From: Heliopora coerulea
Lineage: Eukaryota; Cnidaria; Anthozoa; Scleralcyonacea; Helioporidae
Length of the DNA stretch: 64,000 nucleotides
Direction: 5' to 3'
Assembly: GCA_030142905.1 (NCBI GenBank)
Contig: JASJOG010000260.1
Coordinates: 1 to 64,000, forward strand
Part shown: positions 1 through 41,648 of the stretch, in pieces
Layout: every line of letters begins with the position of its first letter
Numbering within the stretch: the first letter of the stretch is position 1
The notes under the pieces: generated by a model
Seen by the model: the letters and a program-made list of their open reading frames with translations, nothing else
Database searches by the model: none
Told to the model about the DNA's origin: nothing
Translations under genes and position numbers: made by a program

Positions 1-3000
1 TAAGAGCAGAATGTGAAAGTTTATTGCATAGAAAGTAGTTTTGCAGTGATTTGAGTGGGTTTTGAGGGAAATTACGTTGAAAATTTTAGGTGGAAAAATT
101 TGACCAAAATGTAAAGGGGTTAACCTTTGGTTTTTGACGATTTTTCGACCAATTTTCAACTTTCGAAATAAGAGCAGAATGTGAAAGTTTATTGCATAGA
201 AAGTAGTTTTGCAGTGATTTGAGTGGGTTTTGAGGGAAATTACGTTGAAAATTTTAGGTGGAAAAATTTGACCAAAATGTAAAGGGGTTAACCTTTGGTT
301 TTTGACGATTTTTCGACCAATTTTGAACTTTCGAAATAAGAGCAGAATGTGAAAGTTTATTGCATAGAAAGTAGTTTTGCAGTGATTTGAGTGGGTTTTG
401 AGCGAAATTACGTTGAAAATTTTAGGTGGAAAAATTTGACCAAAATGTAAAGGGGTTAACCTTTGGTTTTTGACGATTTTTCGACCAATTTTGAACTTTC
501 GAAATAAGAGCAGAATGTGAAAGTTTATTGCATAGAAAGTAGTTTTGCAGTGATTTGAGTGGGTTTTGAGGGAAATTACGTTGAAAATTTTAGGTGGAAA
601 AATTTGACCAAAATGTAAAGGGGTTAACCTTTGGTTTTTGACGATTTTTCGACCAATTTTGAACTTTCGAAATAAGAGCAGAATGTGAAAGTTTATTGCA
701 TAGAAAGTAGTTTTGCAGTGATTTGAGTGGGTTTTGAGGGAAATTACGTTGAAAATTTTAGGTGGAAAAATTTGACCAAAATGTAAAGGGGTTAACCTTT
801 GGTTTTTGACGATTTTTCGACCAATTTTGAACTTTCGAAATAAGAGCAGAATGTGAAAGTTTATTGCATAGAAAGTAGTTTTGCAGTGATTTGAGTGGGT
901 TTTGAGCGAAATTACGTTGAAAATTTTAGGTGGAAAAATTTGACCAAAATGTAAAGGGGTTAACCTTTGGTTTTTGACGATTTTTCGACCAATTTTGAAC
1001 TTTCGAAATAAGAGCAGAATGTGAAAGTTTATTGCATAGAAAGTAGTTTTGCAGTGATTTGAGTGGGTTTTGAGCGAAATTACGTTGAAAATTTTAGGTG
1101 GAAAAATTTGACCAAAATGTAAAGGGGTTAACCTTTGGTTTTTGACGATTTTTCGACCAATTTTGAACTTTCGAAATAAGAGCAGAATGTGAAAGTTTAT
1201 TGCATAGAAAGTAGTTTTGCAGTGATTTGAGTGGGTTTTGAGGGAAATTACGTTGAAAATTTTAGGTGGAAAAATTTGACCAAAATGTAAAGGGGTTAAC
1301 CTTTGGTTTTTGACGATTTTTCGACCAATTTTCAACTTTCGAAATAAGAGCAGAATGTGAAAGTTTATTGCATAGAAAGTAGTTTTGCAGTGATTTGAGT
1401 GGGTTTTGAGGGAAATTACGTTGAAAATTTTAGGTGGAAAAATTTGACCAAAATGTAAAGGGGTTAACCTTTGGTTTTTGACGATTTTTCGACCAATTTT
1501 CAACTTTCGAAATAAGAGCAGAATGTGAAAGTTTATTGCATAGAAAGTAGTTTTGCAGTGATTTGAGTGGGTTTTGAGGGAAATTACGTTGAAAATTTTA
1601 GGTGGAAAAATTTGACCAAAATGTAAAGGGGTTAACCTTTGGTTTTTGACGATTTTTCGACCAATTTTGAACTTTCGAAATAAGAGCAGAATGTGAAAGT
1701 TTATTGCATAGAAAGTAGTTTTGCAGTGATTTGAGTGGGTTTTGAGCGAAATTACGTTGAAAATTTTAGGTGGAAAAATTTGACCAAAATGTAAAGGGGT
1801 TAACCTTTGGTTTTTGACGATTTTTCGACCAATTTTCAACTTTCGAAATAAGAGCAGAATGTGAAAGTTTATTGCATAGAAAGTAGTTTTGCAGTGATTT
1901 GAGTGGGTTTTGAGGGAAATTACGTTGAAAATTTTAGGTGGAAAAATTTGACCAAAATGTAAAGGGGTTAACCTTTGGTTTTTGACGATTTTTCGACCAA
2001 TTTTCAACTTTCGAAATAAGAGCAGAATGTGAAAGTTTATTGCATAGAAAGTAGTTTTGCAGTGATTTGAGTGGGTTTTGAGGGAAATTACGTTGAAAAT
2101 TTTAGGTGGAAAAATTTGACCAAAATGTAAAGGGGTTAACCTTTGGTTTTTGACGATTTTTCGACCAATTTTGAACTTTCGAAATAAGAGCAGAATGTGA
2201 AAGTTTATTGCATAGAAAGTAGTTTTGCAGTGATTTGAGTGGGTTTTGAGGGAAATTACGTTGAAAATTTTAGGTGGAAAAATTTGACCAAAATGTAAAG
2301 GGGTTAACCTTTGGTTTTTGACGATTTTTCGACCAATTTTCAACTTTCGAAATAAGAGCAGAATGTGAAAGTTTATTGCATAGAAAGTAGTTTTGCAGTG
2401 ATTTGAGTGGGTTTTGAGCGAAATTACGTTGAAAATTTTAGGTGGAAAAATTTGACCAAAATGTAAAGGGGTTAACCTTTGGTTTTTGACGATTTTTCGA
2501 CCAATTTTCAACTTTCGAAATAAGAGCAGAATGTGAAAGTTTATTGCATAGAAAGTAGTTTTGCAGTGATTTGAGTGGGTTTTGAGCGAAATTACGTTGA
2601 AAATTTTAGGTGGAAAAATTTGACCAAAATGTAAAGGGGTTAACCTTTGGTTTTTGACGATTTTTCGACCAATTTTGAACTTTCGAAATAAGAGCAGAAT
2701 GTGAAAGTTTATTGCATAGAAAGTAGTTTTGCAGTGATTTGAGTGGGTTTTGAGGGAAATTACGTTGAAAATTTTAGGTGGAAAAATTTGACCAAAATGT
2801 AAAGGGGTTAACCTTTGGTTTTTGACGATTTTTCGACCAATTTTGAACTTTCGAAATAAGAGCAGAATGTGAAAGTTTATTGCATAGAAAGTAGTTTTGC
2901 AGTGATTTGAGTGGGTTTTCAGCGAAATTACGTTGAAAATTTTAGGTGGAAAAATTTGACCAAAATGTAAAGGGGTTAACCTTTGGTTTTTGACGATTTT

Positions 3001-6000
3001 TCGACCAATTTTCAACTTTCGAAATAAGAGCAGAATGTGAAAGTTTATTGCATAGAAAGTAGTTTTGCAGTGATTTGAGTGGGTTTTGAGCGAAATTACG
3101 TTGAAAATTTTAGGTGGAAAAATTTGACCAAAATGTAAAGGGGTTAACCTTTGGTTTTTGACGATTTTTCGACCAATTTTCAACTTTCGAAATAAGAGCA
3201 GAATGTGAAAGTTTATTGCATAGAAAGTAGTTTTGCAGTGATTTGAGTGGGTTTTGAGCGAAATTACGTTGAAAATTTTAGGTGGAAAAATTTGACCAAA
3301 ATGTAAAGGGGTTAACCTTTGGTTTTTGACGATTTTTCGACCAATTTTCAACTTTCGAAATAAGAGCAGAATGTGAAAGTTTATTGCATAGAAAGTAGTT
3401 TTGCAGTGATTTGAGTGGGTTTTGAGCGAAATTACGTTGAAAATTTTAGGTGGAAAAATTTGACCAAAATGTAAAGGGGTTAACCTTTGGTTTTTGACGA
3501 TTTTTCGACCAATTTTCAACTTTCGAAATAAGAGCAGAATGTGAAAGTTTATTGCATAGAAAGTAGTTTTGCAGTGATTTGAGTGGGTTTTGAGCGAAAT
3601 TACGTTGAAAATTTTAGGTGGAAAAATTTGACCAAAATGTAAAGGGGTTAACCTTTGGTTTTTGACGATTTTTCGACCAATTTTCAACTTTCGAAATAAG
3701 AGCAGAATGTGAAAGTTTATTGCATAGAAAGTAGTTTTGCAGTGATTTGAGTGGGTTTTGAGGGAAATTACGTTGAAAATTTTAGGTGGAAAAATTTGAT
3801 CAAAATGTAAAGGGGTTAACCTTTGGTTTTTGACGATTTTTCGACCAATTTTCAACTTTCGAAATAAGAGCAGAATGTGAAAGTTTATTGCATAGAAAGT
3901 AGTTTTGCAGTGATTTGAGTGGGTTTTGAGCGAAATTACGTTGAAAATTTTAGGTGGAAAAATTTGCCAAAATGTAAAGGGGTTAACCTTTGGTTTTTGA
4001 CGATTTTTCGACCAATTTTCAACTTTCGAAATAAGAGCAGAATGTGAAAGTTTATTGCATAGAAAGTAGTTTTGCAGTGATTTGAGTGGGTTTTGAGCGA
4101 AATTACGTTGAAAATTTTAGGTGGAAAAATTTGACCAAAATGTAAAGGGGTTAACCTTTGGTTTTTGACGATTTTTCGACCAATTTTGAACTTTCGAAAT
4201 AAGAGCAGAATGTGAAAGTTTATTGCATAGAAAGTAGTTTTGCAGTGATTTGAGTGGGTTTTGAGCGAAATTACGTTGAAAATTTTAGGTGGAAAAATTT
4301 GACCAAAATGTAAAGGGGTTAACCTTTGGTTTTTGACGATTTTTCGACCAATTTTCAACTTTCGAAATAAGAGCAGAATGTGAACGTTTATTGCATAGAA
4401 AGTAGTTTTGCAGTGATTTGAGTGGGTTTTGAGGGAAATTACGTTGAAAATTTTAGGTGGAAAAATTTGACCAAAATGTAAAGGGGTTAACCTTTGGTTT
4501 TTGACGATTTTTCGACCAATTTTCAACTTTCGAAATAAGAGCAGAATGTGAAAGTTTATTGCATAGAAAGTAGTTTTGCAGTGATTTGAGTGGGTTTTGA
4601 GCGAAATTACGTTGAAAATTTTAGGTGGAAAAATTTGACCAAAATGTAAAGGGGTTAACCTTTGGTTTTTGACGATTTTTCGACCAATTTTCAACTTTCG
4701 AAATAAGAGCAGAATGTGAAAGTTTATTGCATAGAAAGTAGTTTTGCAGTGATTTGAGTGGGTTTTGAGCGAAATTACGTTGAAAATTTTAGGTGGAAAA
4801 ATTTGACCAAAATGTAAAGGGGTTAACCTTTGGTTTTTGACGATTTTTCGACCAATTTTCAACTTTCGAAATAAGAGCAGAATGTGAAAGTTTATTGCAT
4901 AGAAAGTAGTTTTGCAGTGATTTGAGTGGGTTTTGAGCGAAATTACGTTGAAAATTTTAGGTGGAAAAATTTGACCAAAATGTAAAGGGGTTAACCTTTG
5001 GTTTTTGACGATTTTTCGACCAATTTTCAACTTTCGAAATAAGAGCAGAATGTGAAAGTTTATTGCATAGAAAGTAGTTTTGCAGTGATTTGAGTGGGTT
5101 TTGAGCGAAATTACGTTGAAAATTTTAGGTGGAAAAATTTGACCAAAATGTAAAGGGGTTAACCTTTGGTTTTTGACGATTTTTCGACCAATTTTCAACT
5201 TTCGAAATAAGAGCAGAATGTGAAAGTTTATTGCATAGAAAGTAGTTTTGCAGTGATTTGAGTGGGTTTTGAGGGAAATTACGTTGAAAATTTTAGGTGG
5301 AAAAATTTGACCAAAATGTAAAGGGGTTAACCTTTGGTTTTTGACGATTTTTCGACCAATTTTCAACTTTCGAAATAAGAGCAGAATGTGAAAGTTTATT
5401 GCATAGAAAGTAGTTTTGCAGTGATTTGAGTGGGTTTTGAGCGAAATTACGTTGAAAATTTTAGGTGGAAAAATTTGACCAAAATGTAAAGGGGTTAACC
5501 TTTGGTTTTTGACGATTTTTCGACCAATTTTCAACTTTCGAAATAAGAGCAGAATGTGAAAGTTTATTGCATAGAAAGTAGTTTTGCAGTGATTTGAGTG
5601 GGTTTTGAGCGAAATTACGTTGAAAATTTTAGGTGGAAAAATTTGACCAAAATGTAAAGGGGTTAACCTTTGGTTTTTGACGATTTTTCGACCAATTTTG
5701 AACTTTCGAAATAAGAGCAGAATGTGAAAGTTTATTGCATAGAAAGTAGTTTTGCAGTGATTTGAGTGGGTTTTGAGCGAAATTACGTTGAAAATTTTAG
5801 GTGGAAAAATTTGACCAAAATGTAAAGGGGTTAACCTTTGGTTTTTGACGATTTTTCGACCAATTTTGAACTTTCGAAATAAGAGCAGAATGTGAAAGTT
5901 TATTGCATAGAAAGTAGTTTTGCAGTGATTTGAGTGGGTTTTCAGCGAAATTACGTTGAAAATTTTAGGTGGAAAAATTTGACCAAAATGTAAAGGGGTT

Positions 6001-9000
6001 AACCTTTGGTTTTTGACGATTTTTCGACCAATTTTCAACTTTCGAAATAAGAGCAGAATGTGAAAGTTTATTGCATAGAAAGTAGTTTTGCAGTGATTTG
6101 AGTGGGTTTTGAGCGAAATTACGTTGAAAATTTTAGGTGGAAAAATTTGCCAAAATGTAAAGGGGTTAACCTTTGGTTTTTGACGATTTTTCGACCAATT
6201 TTCAACTTTCGAAATAAGAGCAGAATGTGAAAGTTTATTGCATAGAAAGTAGTTTTGCAGTGATTTGAGTGGGTTTTGAGCGAAATTACGTTGAAAATTT
6301 TAGGTGGAAAAATTTGACCAAAATGTAAAGGGGTTAACCTTTGGTTTTTGACGATTTTTCGACCAATTTTCAACTTTCGAAATAAGAGCAGAATGTGAAA
6401 GTTTATTGCATAGAAAGTAGTTTTGCAGTGATTTGAGTGGGTTTTGAGCGAAATTACGTTGAAAATTTTAGGTGGAAAAATTTGACCAAAATGTAAAGGG
6501 GTTAACCTTTGGTTTTTGACGATTTTTCGACCAATTTTCAACTTTCGAAATAAGAGCAGAATGTGAAAGTTTATTGCATAGAAAGTAGTTTTGCAGTGAT
6601 TTGAGTGGGTTTTGAGGGAAATTACGTTGAAAATTTTAGGTGGAAAAATTTGACCAAAATGTAAAGGGGTTAACCTTTGGTTTTTGACGATTTTTCGACC
6701 AATTTTCAACTTTCGAAATAAGAGCAGAATGTGAAAGTTTATTGCATAGAAAGTAGTTTTGCAGTGATTTGAGTGGGTTTTGAGCGAAATTACGTTGAAA
6801 ATTTTAGGTGGAAAAATTTGACCAAAATGTAAAGGGGTTAACCTTTGGTTTTTGACGATTTTTCGACCAATTTTGAACTTTCGAAATAAGAGCAGAATGT
6901 GAAAGTTTATTGCATAGAAAGTAGTTTTGCAGTGATTTGAGTGGGTTTTGAGGGAAATTACGTTGAAAATTTTAGGTGGAAAAATTTGATCAAAATGTAA
7001 AGGGGTTAACCTTTGGTTTTTGACGATTTTTCGACCAATTTTCAACTTTCGAAATAAGAGCAGAATGTGAAAGTTTATTGCATAGAAAGTAGTTTTGCAG
7101 TGATTTGAGTGGGTTTTGAGCGAAATTACGTTGAAAATTTTAGGTGGAAAAATTTGCCAAAATGTAAAGGGGTTAACCTTTGGTTTTTGACGATTTTTCG
7201 ACCAATTTTCAACTTTCGAAATAAGAGCAGAATGTGAAAGTTTATTGCATAGAAAGTAGTTTTGCAGTGATTTGAGTGGGTTTTGAGCGAAATTACGTTG
7301 AAAATTTTAGGTGGAAAAATTTGACCAAAATGTAAAGGGGTTAACCTTTGGTTTTTGACGATTTTTCGACCAATTTTCAACTTTCGAAATAAGAGCAGAA
7401 TGTGAAAGTTTATTGCATAGAAAGTAGTTTTGCAGTGATTTGAGTGGGTTTTGAGCGAAATTACGTTGAAAATTTTAGGTGGAAAAATTTGACCAAAATG
7501 TAAAGGGGTTAACCTTTGGTTTTTGACGATTTTTCGACCAATTTTCAACTTTCGAAATAAGAGCAGAATGTGAAAGTTTATTGCATAGAAAGTAGTTTTG
7601 CAGTGATTTGAGTGGGTTTTGAGCGAAATTACGTTGAAAATTTTAGGTGGAAAAATTTGACCAAAATGTAAAGGGGTTAACCTTTGGTTTTTGACGATTT
7701 TTCGACCAATTTTCAACTTTCGAAATAAGAGCAGAATGTGAACGTTTATTGCATAGAAAGTAGTTTTGCAGTGATTTGAGTGGGTTTTGAGCGAAATTAC
7801 GTTGAAAATTTTAGGTGGAAAAATTTGACCAAAATGTAAAGGGGTTAACCTTTGGTTTTTGACGATTTTTCGACCAATTTTCAACTTTCGAAATAAGAGC
7901 AGAATGTGAAAGTTTATTGCATAGAAAGTAGTTTTGCAGTGATTTGAGTGGGTTTTGAGCGAAATTACGTTGAAAATTTTAGGTGGAAAAATTTGACCAA
8001 AATGTAAAGGGGTTAACCTTTGGTTTTTGACGATTTTTCGACCAATTTTCAACTTTCGAAATAAGAGCAGAATGTGAAAGTTTATTGCATAGAAAGTAGT
8101 TTTGCAGTGATTTGAGTGGGTTTTGAGGGAAATTACGTTGAAAATTTTAGGTGGAAAAATTTGACCAAAATGTAAAGGGGTTAACCTTTGGTTTTTGACG
8201 ATTTTTCGACCAATTTTCAACTTTCGAAATAAGAGCAGAATGTGAAAGTTTATTGCATAGAAAGTAGTTTTGCAGTGATTTGAGTGGGTTTTGAGCGAAA
8301 TTACGTTGAAAATTTTAGGTGGAAAAATTTGACCAAAATGTAAAGGGGTTAACCTTTGGTTTTTGACGATTTTTCGACCAATTTTCAACTTTCGAAATAA
8401 AAGCAGAATGTGAACGTTTATTGCATAGAAAGTAGTTTTGCAGTGATTTGAGTGGGTTTTGAGCGAAATTACGTTGAAAATTTTAGGTGGAAAAATTTGA
8501 CCAAAATGTAAAGGGGTTAACCTTTGGTTTTTGACGATTTTTCGACCAATTTTCAACTTTCGAAATAAGAGCAGAATGTGAAAGTTTATTGCATAGAAAG
8601 TAGTTTTGCAGTGATTTGAGTGGGTTTTGAGCGAAATTACGTTGAAAATTTTAGGTGGAAAAATTTGACCAAAATGTAAAGGGGTTAACCTTTGGTTTTT
8701 GACGATTTTTCGACCAATTTTGAACTTTCGAAATAAGAGCAGAATGTGAAAGTTTATTGCATAGAAAGTAGTTTTGCAGTGATTTGAGTGGGTTTTGAGG
8801 GAAATTACGTTGAAAATTTTAGGTGGAAAAATTTGACCAAAATGTAAAGGGGTTAACCTTTGGTTTTTGACGATTTTTCGACCAATTTTCAACTTTCGAA
8901 ATAAGAGCAGAATGTGAAAGTTTATTGCATAGAAAGTAGTTTTGCAGTGATTTGAGTGGGTTTTGAGCGAAATTACGTTGAAAATTTTAGGTGGAAAAAT

Positions 9001-10520
9001 TTGCCAAAATGTAAAGGGGTTAACCTTTGGTTTTTGACGATTTTTCGACCAATTTTGAACTTTCGAAATAAGAGCAGAATGTGAAAGTTTATTGCATAGA
9101 AAGTAGTTTTGCAGTGATTTGAGTGGGTTTTGAGCGAAATTACGTTGAAAATTTTAGGTGGAAAAATTTGACCAAAATGTAAAGGGGTTAACCTTTGGTT
9201 TTTGACGATTTTTCGACCAATTTTCAACTTTCGAAATAAGAGCAGAATGTGAAAGTTTATTGCATAGAAAGTAGTTTTGCAGTGATTTGAGTGGGTTTTG
9301 AGGGAAATTACGTTGAAAATTTTAGGTGGAAAAATTTGACCAAAATGTAAAGGGGTTAACCTTTGGTTTTTGACGATTTTTCGACCAATTTTCAACTTTC
9401 GAAATAAGAGCAGAATGTGAAAGTTTATTGCATAGAAAGTAGTTTTGCAGTGATTTGAGTGGGTTTTGAGCGAAATTACGTTGAAAATTTTAGGTGGAAA
9501 AATTTGACCAAAATGTAAAGGGGTTAACCTTTGGTTTTTGACGATTTTTCGACCAATTTTCAACTTTCGAAATAAGAGCAGAATGTGAAAGTTTATTGCA
9601 TAGAAAGTAGTTTTGCAGTGATTTGAGTGGGTTTTGAGCGAAATTACGTTGAAAATTTTAGGTGGAAAAATTTGCCAAAATGTAAAGGGGTTAACCTTTG
9701 GTTTTTGACGATTTTTCGACCAATTTTCAACTTTCGAAATAAGAGCAGAATGTGAAAGTTTATTGCATAGAAAGTAGTTTTGCAGTGATTTGAGTGGGTT
9801 TTGAGGGAAATTACGTTGAAAATTTTAGGTGGAAAAATTTGACCAAAATGTAAAGGGGTTAACCTTTGGTTTTTGACGATTTTTCGACCAATTTTCAACT
9901 TTCGAAATAAGAGCAGAATGTGAAAGTTTATTGCATAGAAAGTAGTTTTGCAGTAATTTGAGTGGGTTTTGAGCGAAATTACGTTGAAAATTTTAGGTGG
10001 AAAAATTTGACCAAAATGTAAAGGGGTTAACCTTTGGTTTTTGACGATTTTTCGACCAATTTTCAACTTTCGAAATAAGAGCAGAATGTGAAAGTTTATT
10101 GCATAGAAAGTAGTTTTGCAGTGATTTGAGTGGGTTTTGAGCGAAATTACGTTGAAAATTTTAGGTGGAAAAATTTGACCAAAATGTAAAGGGGTTAACC
10201 TTTGGTTTTTGACGATTTTTCGACCAATTTTCAACTTTCGAAATAAGAGCAGAATGTGAAAGTTTATTGCATAGAAAGTAGTTTTGCAGTGATTTGAGTG
10301 GGTTTTGAGGGAAATTACGTTGAAAATTTTAGGTGGAAAAATTTGACCAAAATGTAAAGGGGTTAACCTTTGGTTTTTGACGATTTTTCGACCAATTTTC
10401 AACTTTCGAAATAAGAGCAGAATGTGAAAGTTTATTGCATAGAAAGTAGTTTTGCAGTGATTTGAGTGGGTTTTGAGCGAAATTACGTTGAAAATTTTAG
10501 GTGGAAAAATTTGACCAAAA
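1..10520. repeat. 168-bp satellite array
   Basis: About 62.6 head-to-tail copies of a 168-bp unit fill the first 10.5 kb and continue past the left edge. Copies are nearly identical. Recurrent variants are a G/C change in GAGSGAAATT, a C/G change in CAATTTTSAAC, GACC to GATC, GAAAGTTT to GAACGTTT, and a one-base deletion (TTGACC to TTGCC) in five units. The unit holds the near-dyad AAAGGGGTTAACCTTT and an inverted pair, GTTGAAAATT and AATTTTCAAC. Because 168 is 56 codons, a minus-strand frame stays open across many units and yields repetitive ORFs of up to 700 residues; these look like arithmetic artefacts, not genes. The array stops abruptly at 10520. Confidence 0.99.
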
Positions 10521-11089
10521 CTTTATACCAAAAGGCTAAAAAGGTGATGAATCCGGAATAAGATAACTAACGAGCGAATAAAAACTTAAATTTATTTTGG
10601 TATTCTAACAAAGAGGAAAAATTTTTTTTTTTGCTAAAATGTGAATCATTTGGTGCCCCCAAGCTAAAAACACACAAAGTTTATTACCTTGTATGTCACA
10701 TGAAGTAGGTAATTTTGCAATTATACATGACGATTAACTGCGTGAATAGTTCTCGTAATTTTATAAGAACGATACCATCTAAGTAAGTGAAAAAGGAAAT
10801 CTTGTTGGAAGTTTTTCTGATGACTATCTGGAAATTTTTCTCGAGAAGAAGAAATTGCGGTCACTCGAGAACATATGCTATCAAATAAAATGCATTTGTT
10901 TATAATTAATTTTCTCAAGTTCCTGGAAATGTCTCGCCCAGAAACCGTTTAGGACATCTGGAAAATGAACATAAAGGAGTTGAAATTGAGCGGCCTGGAA
11001 TTACTTAATGCGTTGTGTTACATTCCTGGAAATGATCAAGTGTAAAATGAAGCTACCCAATTTCGGTATCAAGAGGCTCGAGTTACAAA
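10521..11089. other. Spacer between satellite and CIT stop codon
   Basis: Single-copy-looking AT-rich DNA that should hold the 3' UTR of the minus-strand citron gene. A minus-strand AATAAA lies near 10591 (TTTATT on the plus strand) and could be a polyadenylation signal about 500 nt after the stop. No other gene was seen. Confidence 0.5.
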
Positions 11090-39820
<28,731 letters not shown>

Positions 39821-41648
39821 GTTCACATATACGTATAATATATCCAGTTAAGTCCACGACACTCGTCCAAATAAACTTTAAAATGCTTTTCAATCAGTGC
39901 ATCTCCTTCGTCCTTACCTTGTGCAAACGTTTGTCCGTTTGTGTTTGTTTCTTGCCTTCTGCACAAGTCAACCGGTAAGGAGCGCATTGTGATTGGTCAA
40001 AAATGTCTACGAGGATTCTGATTGGTTCCTCTCTGTTTCAGCGGAGAAATTGAATAGTACTAGCTTTCTGCTTAGAACAACGAATAGAAACGGGTTCCAC
40101 TTATTGATTCAGGACCTTAGCCAAGAGAAGGCAAAGAAGTAGCGTGGTAACCCCATAAAAATAGTAGAAAAACCAACGTAAACGACGTGAGAAACTGACA
40201 AACTAAGAGCAAATTTTAACGTTTCGAGCGAAGACCCTTTCTTAGAGAGGCAAACTTTCTACTTTCAATTTCGACAGTTTAGTTAACCTTCTTCGTTTCC
40301 CCTCAGGGATAAATCGTATTTCAGCCCAATCATTTGATTGTGGCGCAGAATCTATCTGAAACCAGACAGCTAGGCAAACAGGAATAGACTTTTTAAGAGA
40401 GGTATTAGAATTAGACCATCTGTATTTCTAACGACTCAACGGTACAATAATTTAATAAACAATATTAAACATTTTACATAAACCCTTTTCTCTTGTTTTT
40501 TAAACATTTTAATTTTTAAAGTTAATGAAATTTTAAAGTTGGAATTTGTTGATTAAAAGTATGAAAAAAGTTTCCTGGTTCAATGAGCTTAATTATCGCT
40601 TAAGAACCACAAAAGAAATTGTTACTGCACATGGGAACAAAAACAACATTTACACAAATAAGCTTATCCCAATAATATAAGTACGGCTAGTATGGTTAAG
40701 AGACGATAAAATTCCAAGAGTTTTTCAGGGAATATTTCAAGGTAGAAACTAAAGGGCCCTCGCTCGAAACGTTAGATAACTACTCTCACATTTCGGCAGT
40801 ACTCAAACCTTTCTGATTATTTCACTTCGATTTCCACACCGCCTACGCAGCACTCCATTTTTAATCTAGTAGCTAAGTCGTTGTTGTTAACCATGATGGT
40901 AACTTTGTTTTCTCAATACTAACCAGTATCAGACACCACCTTTTTCATAGAGGAAATCCCGAAGTGAAGTTGATTATGGTAATTACACACAATTATATCA
41001 AACTAGTTTCGTCAGTGCACACGCAACCTTTCCTTCAAGCACGTTGCTTTATTAAAAAAAACAACAAACAAAAACAAAAAAACGCAAAAAGTGTACATCG
41101 TAGTGAAATACACAATTGGCACAATTCAATTCTGACTACCAATTTAATAATTCCAACTTGCTGACAGTAAACATTAACTAAACAGAAAATTTTATATCGA
41201 TTTCTCATTGATCAAGTAGCATTTCACCTACTCAAAGTCTTTGTGTATAATTATTTTCTGTCTGTTGTTGTTGCAAGCGTAACCCGTTCTCCCCTTAAGA
41301 AATTACTTAATTCATAATTTTATCTTCGTATTACAAATATTGGACACAAGAACATCCAAAAATGGAAGTCTTGGTCTGTTTAAATTGAAAGCTGCTTAAA
41401 TGTTTAACATTTATGATTTTCGTATAAACTATTCTACAAGAAAATTACTCAAGTAAGAAGGTAAAAATTATTAGAGCTCCCGTATGTTACAAGGTTTTGC
41501 ACTTAAAGGGTTTACCTTGTATAAATACATTATAATAATTATGATTATATTTATGATTATCATTATTATTATTATTATACAGATGGCTTGGAAAATTATG
41601 CTCTTCGCACCCACCAGTGATATGTAGCCATACAGGTTGTTCCGATAA
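39821..41648. other. Intergenic: upstream of CIT, downstream of the receptor
   Basis: Should hold the citron promoter and 5' UTR; no clear TATA box or other element was identified. AACGTTTCGAGCGAAGACCC at 40218-40237 and the opposite-strand GCCCTCGCTCGAAACGTT near 40757 look like diverged repeat ends facing each other. A short (ATT)n tract lies near 41560-41580. Confidence 0.5.

Noticed and set aside
3936..10402. Five long minus-strand ORFs (196-700 residues) of a repeated 56-residue unit
   Set aside because: They come from the 168-bp satellite period. Each is bounded only by a one-base deletion, variants are a mix of silent and replacement changes, and there is no start context or domain.
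1..10520. A CRISPR-like array
   Set aside because: The whole 168-bp unit repeats with no unique spacers, and the surrounding genes are eukaryotic with spliceosomal introns.
40205..40776. A Penelope-like pair of ends (AACGTTTCGAGCGAAGACCC and its inverted partner)
   Set aside because: The sequence is reminiscent of retroelement termini, but no coding remnant, target duplication or paired hairpin could be shown.
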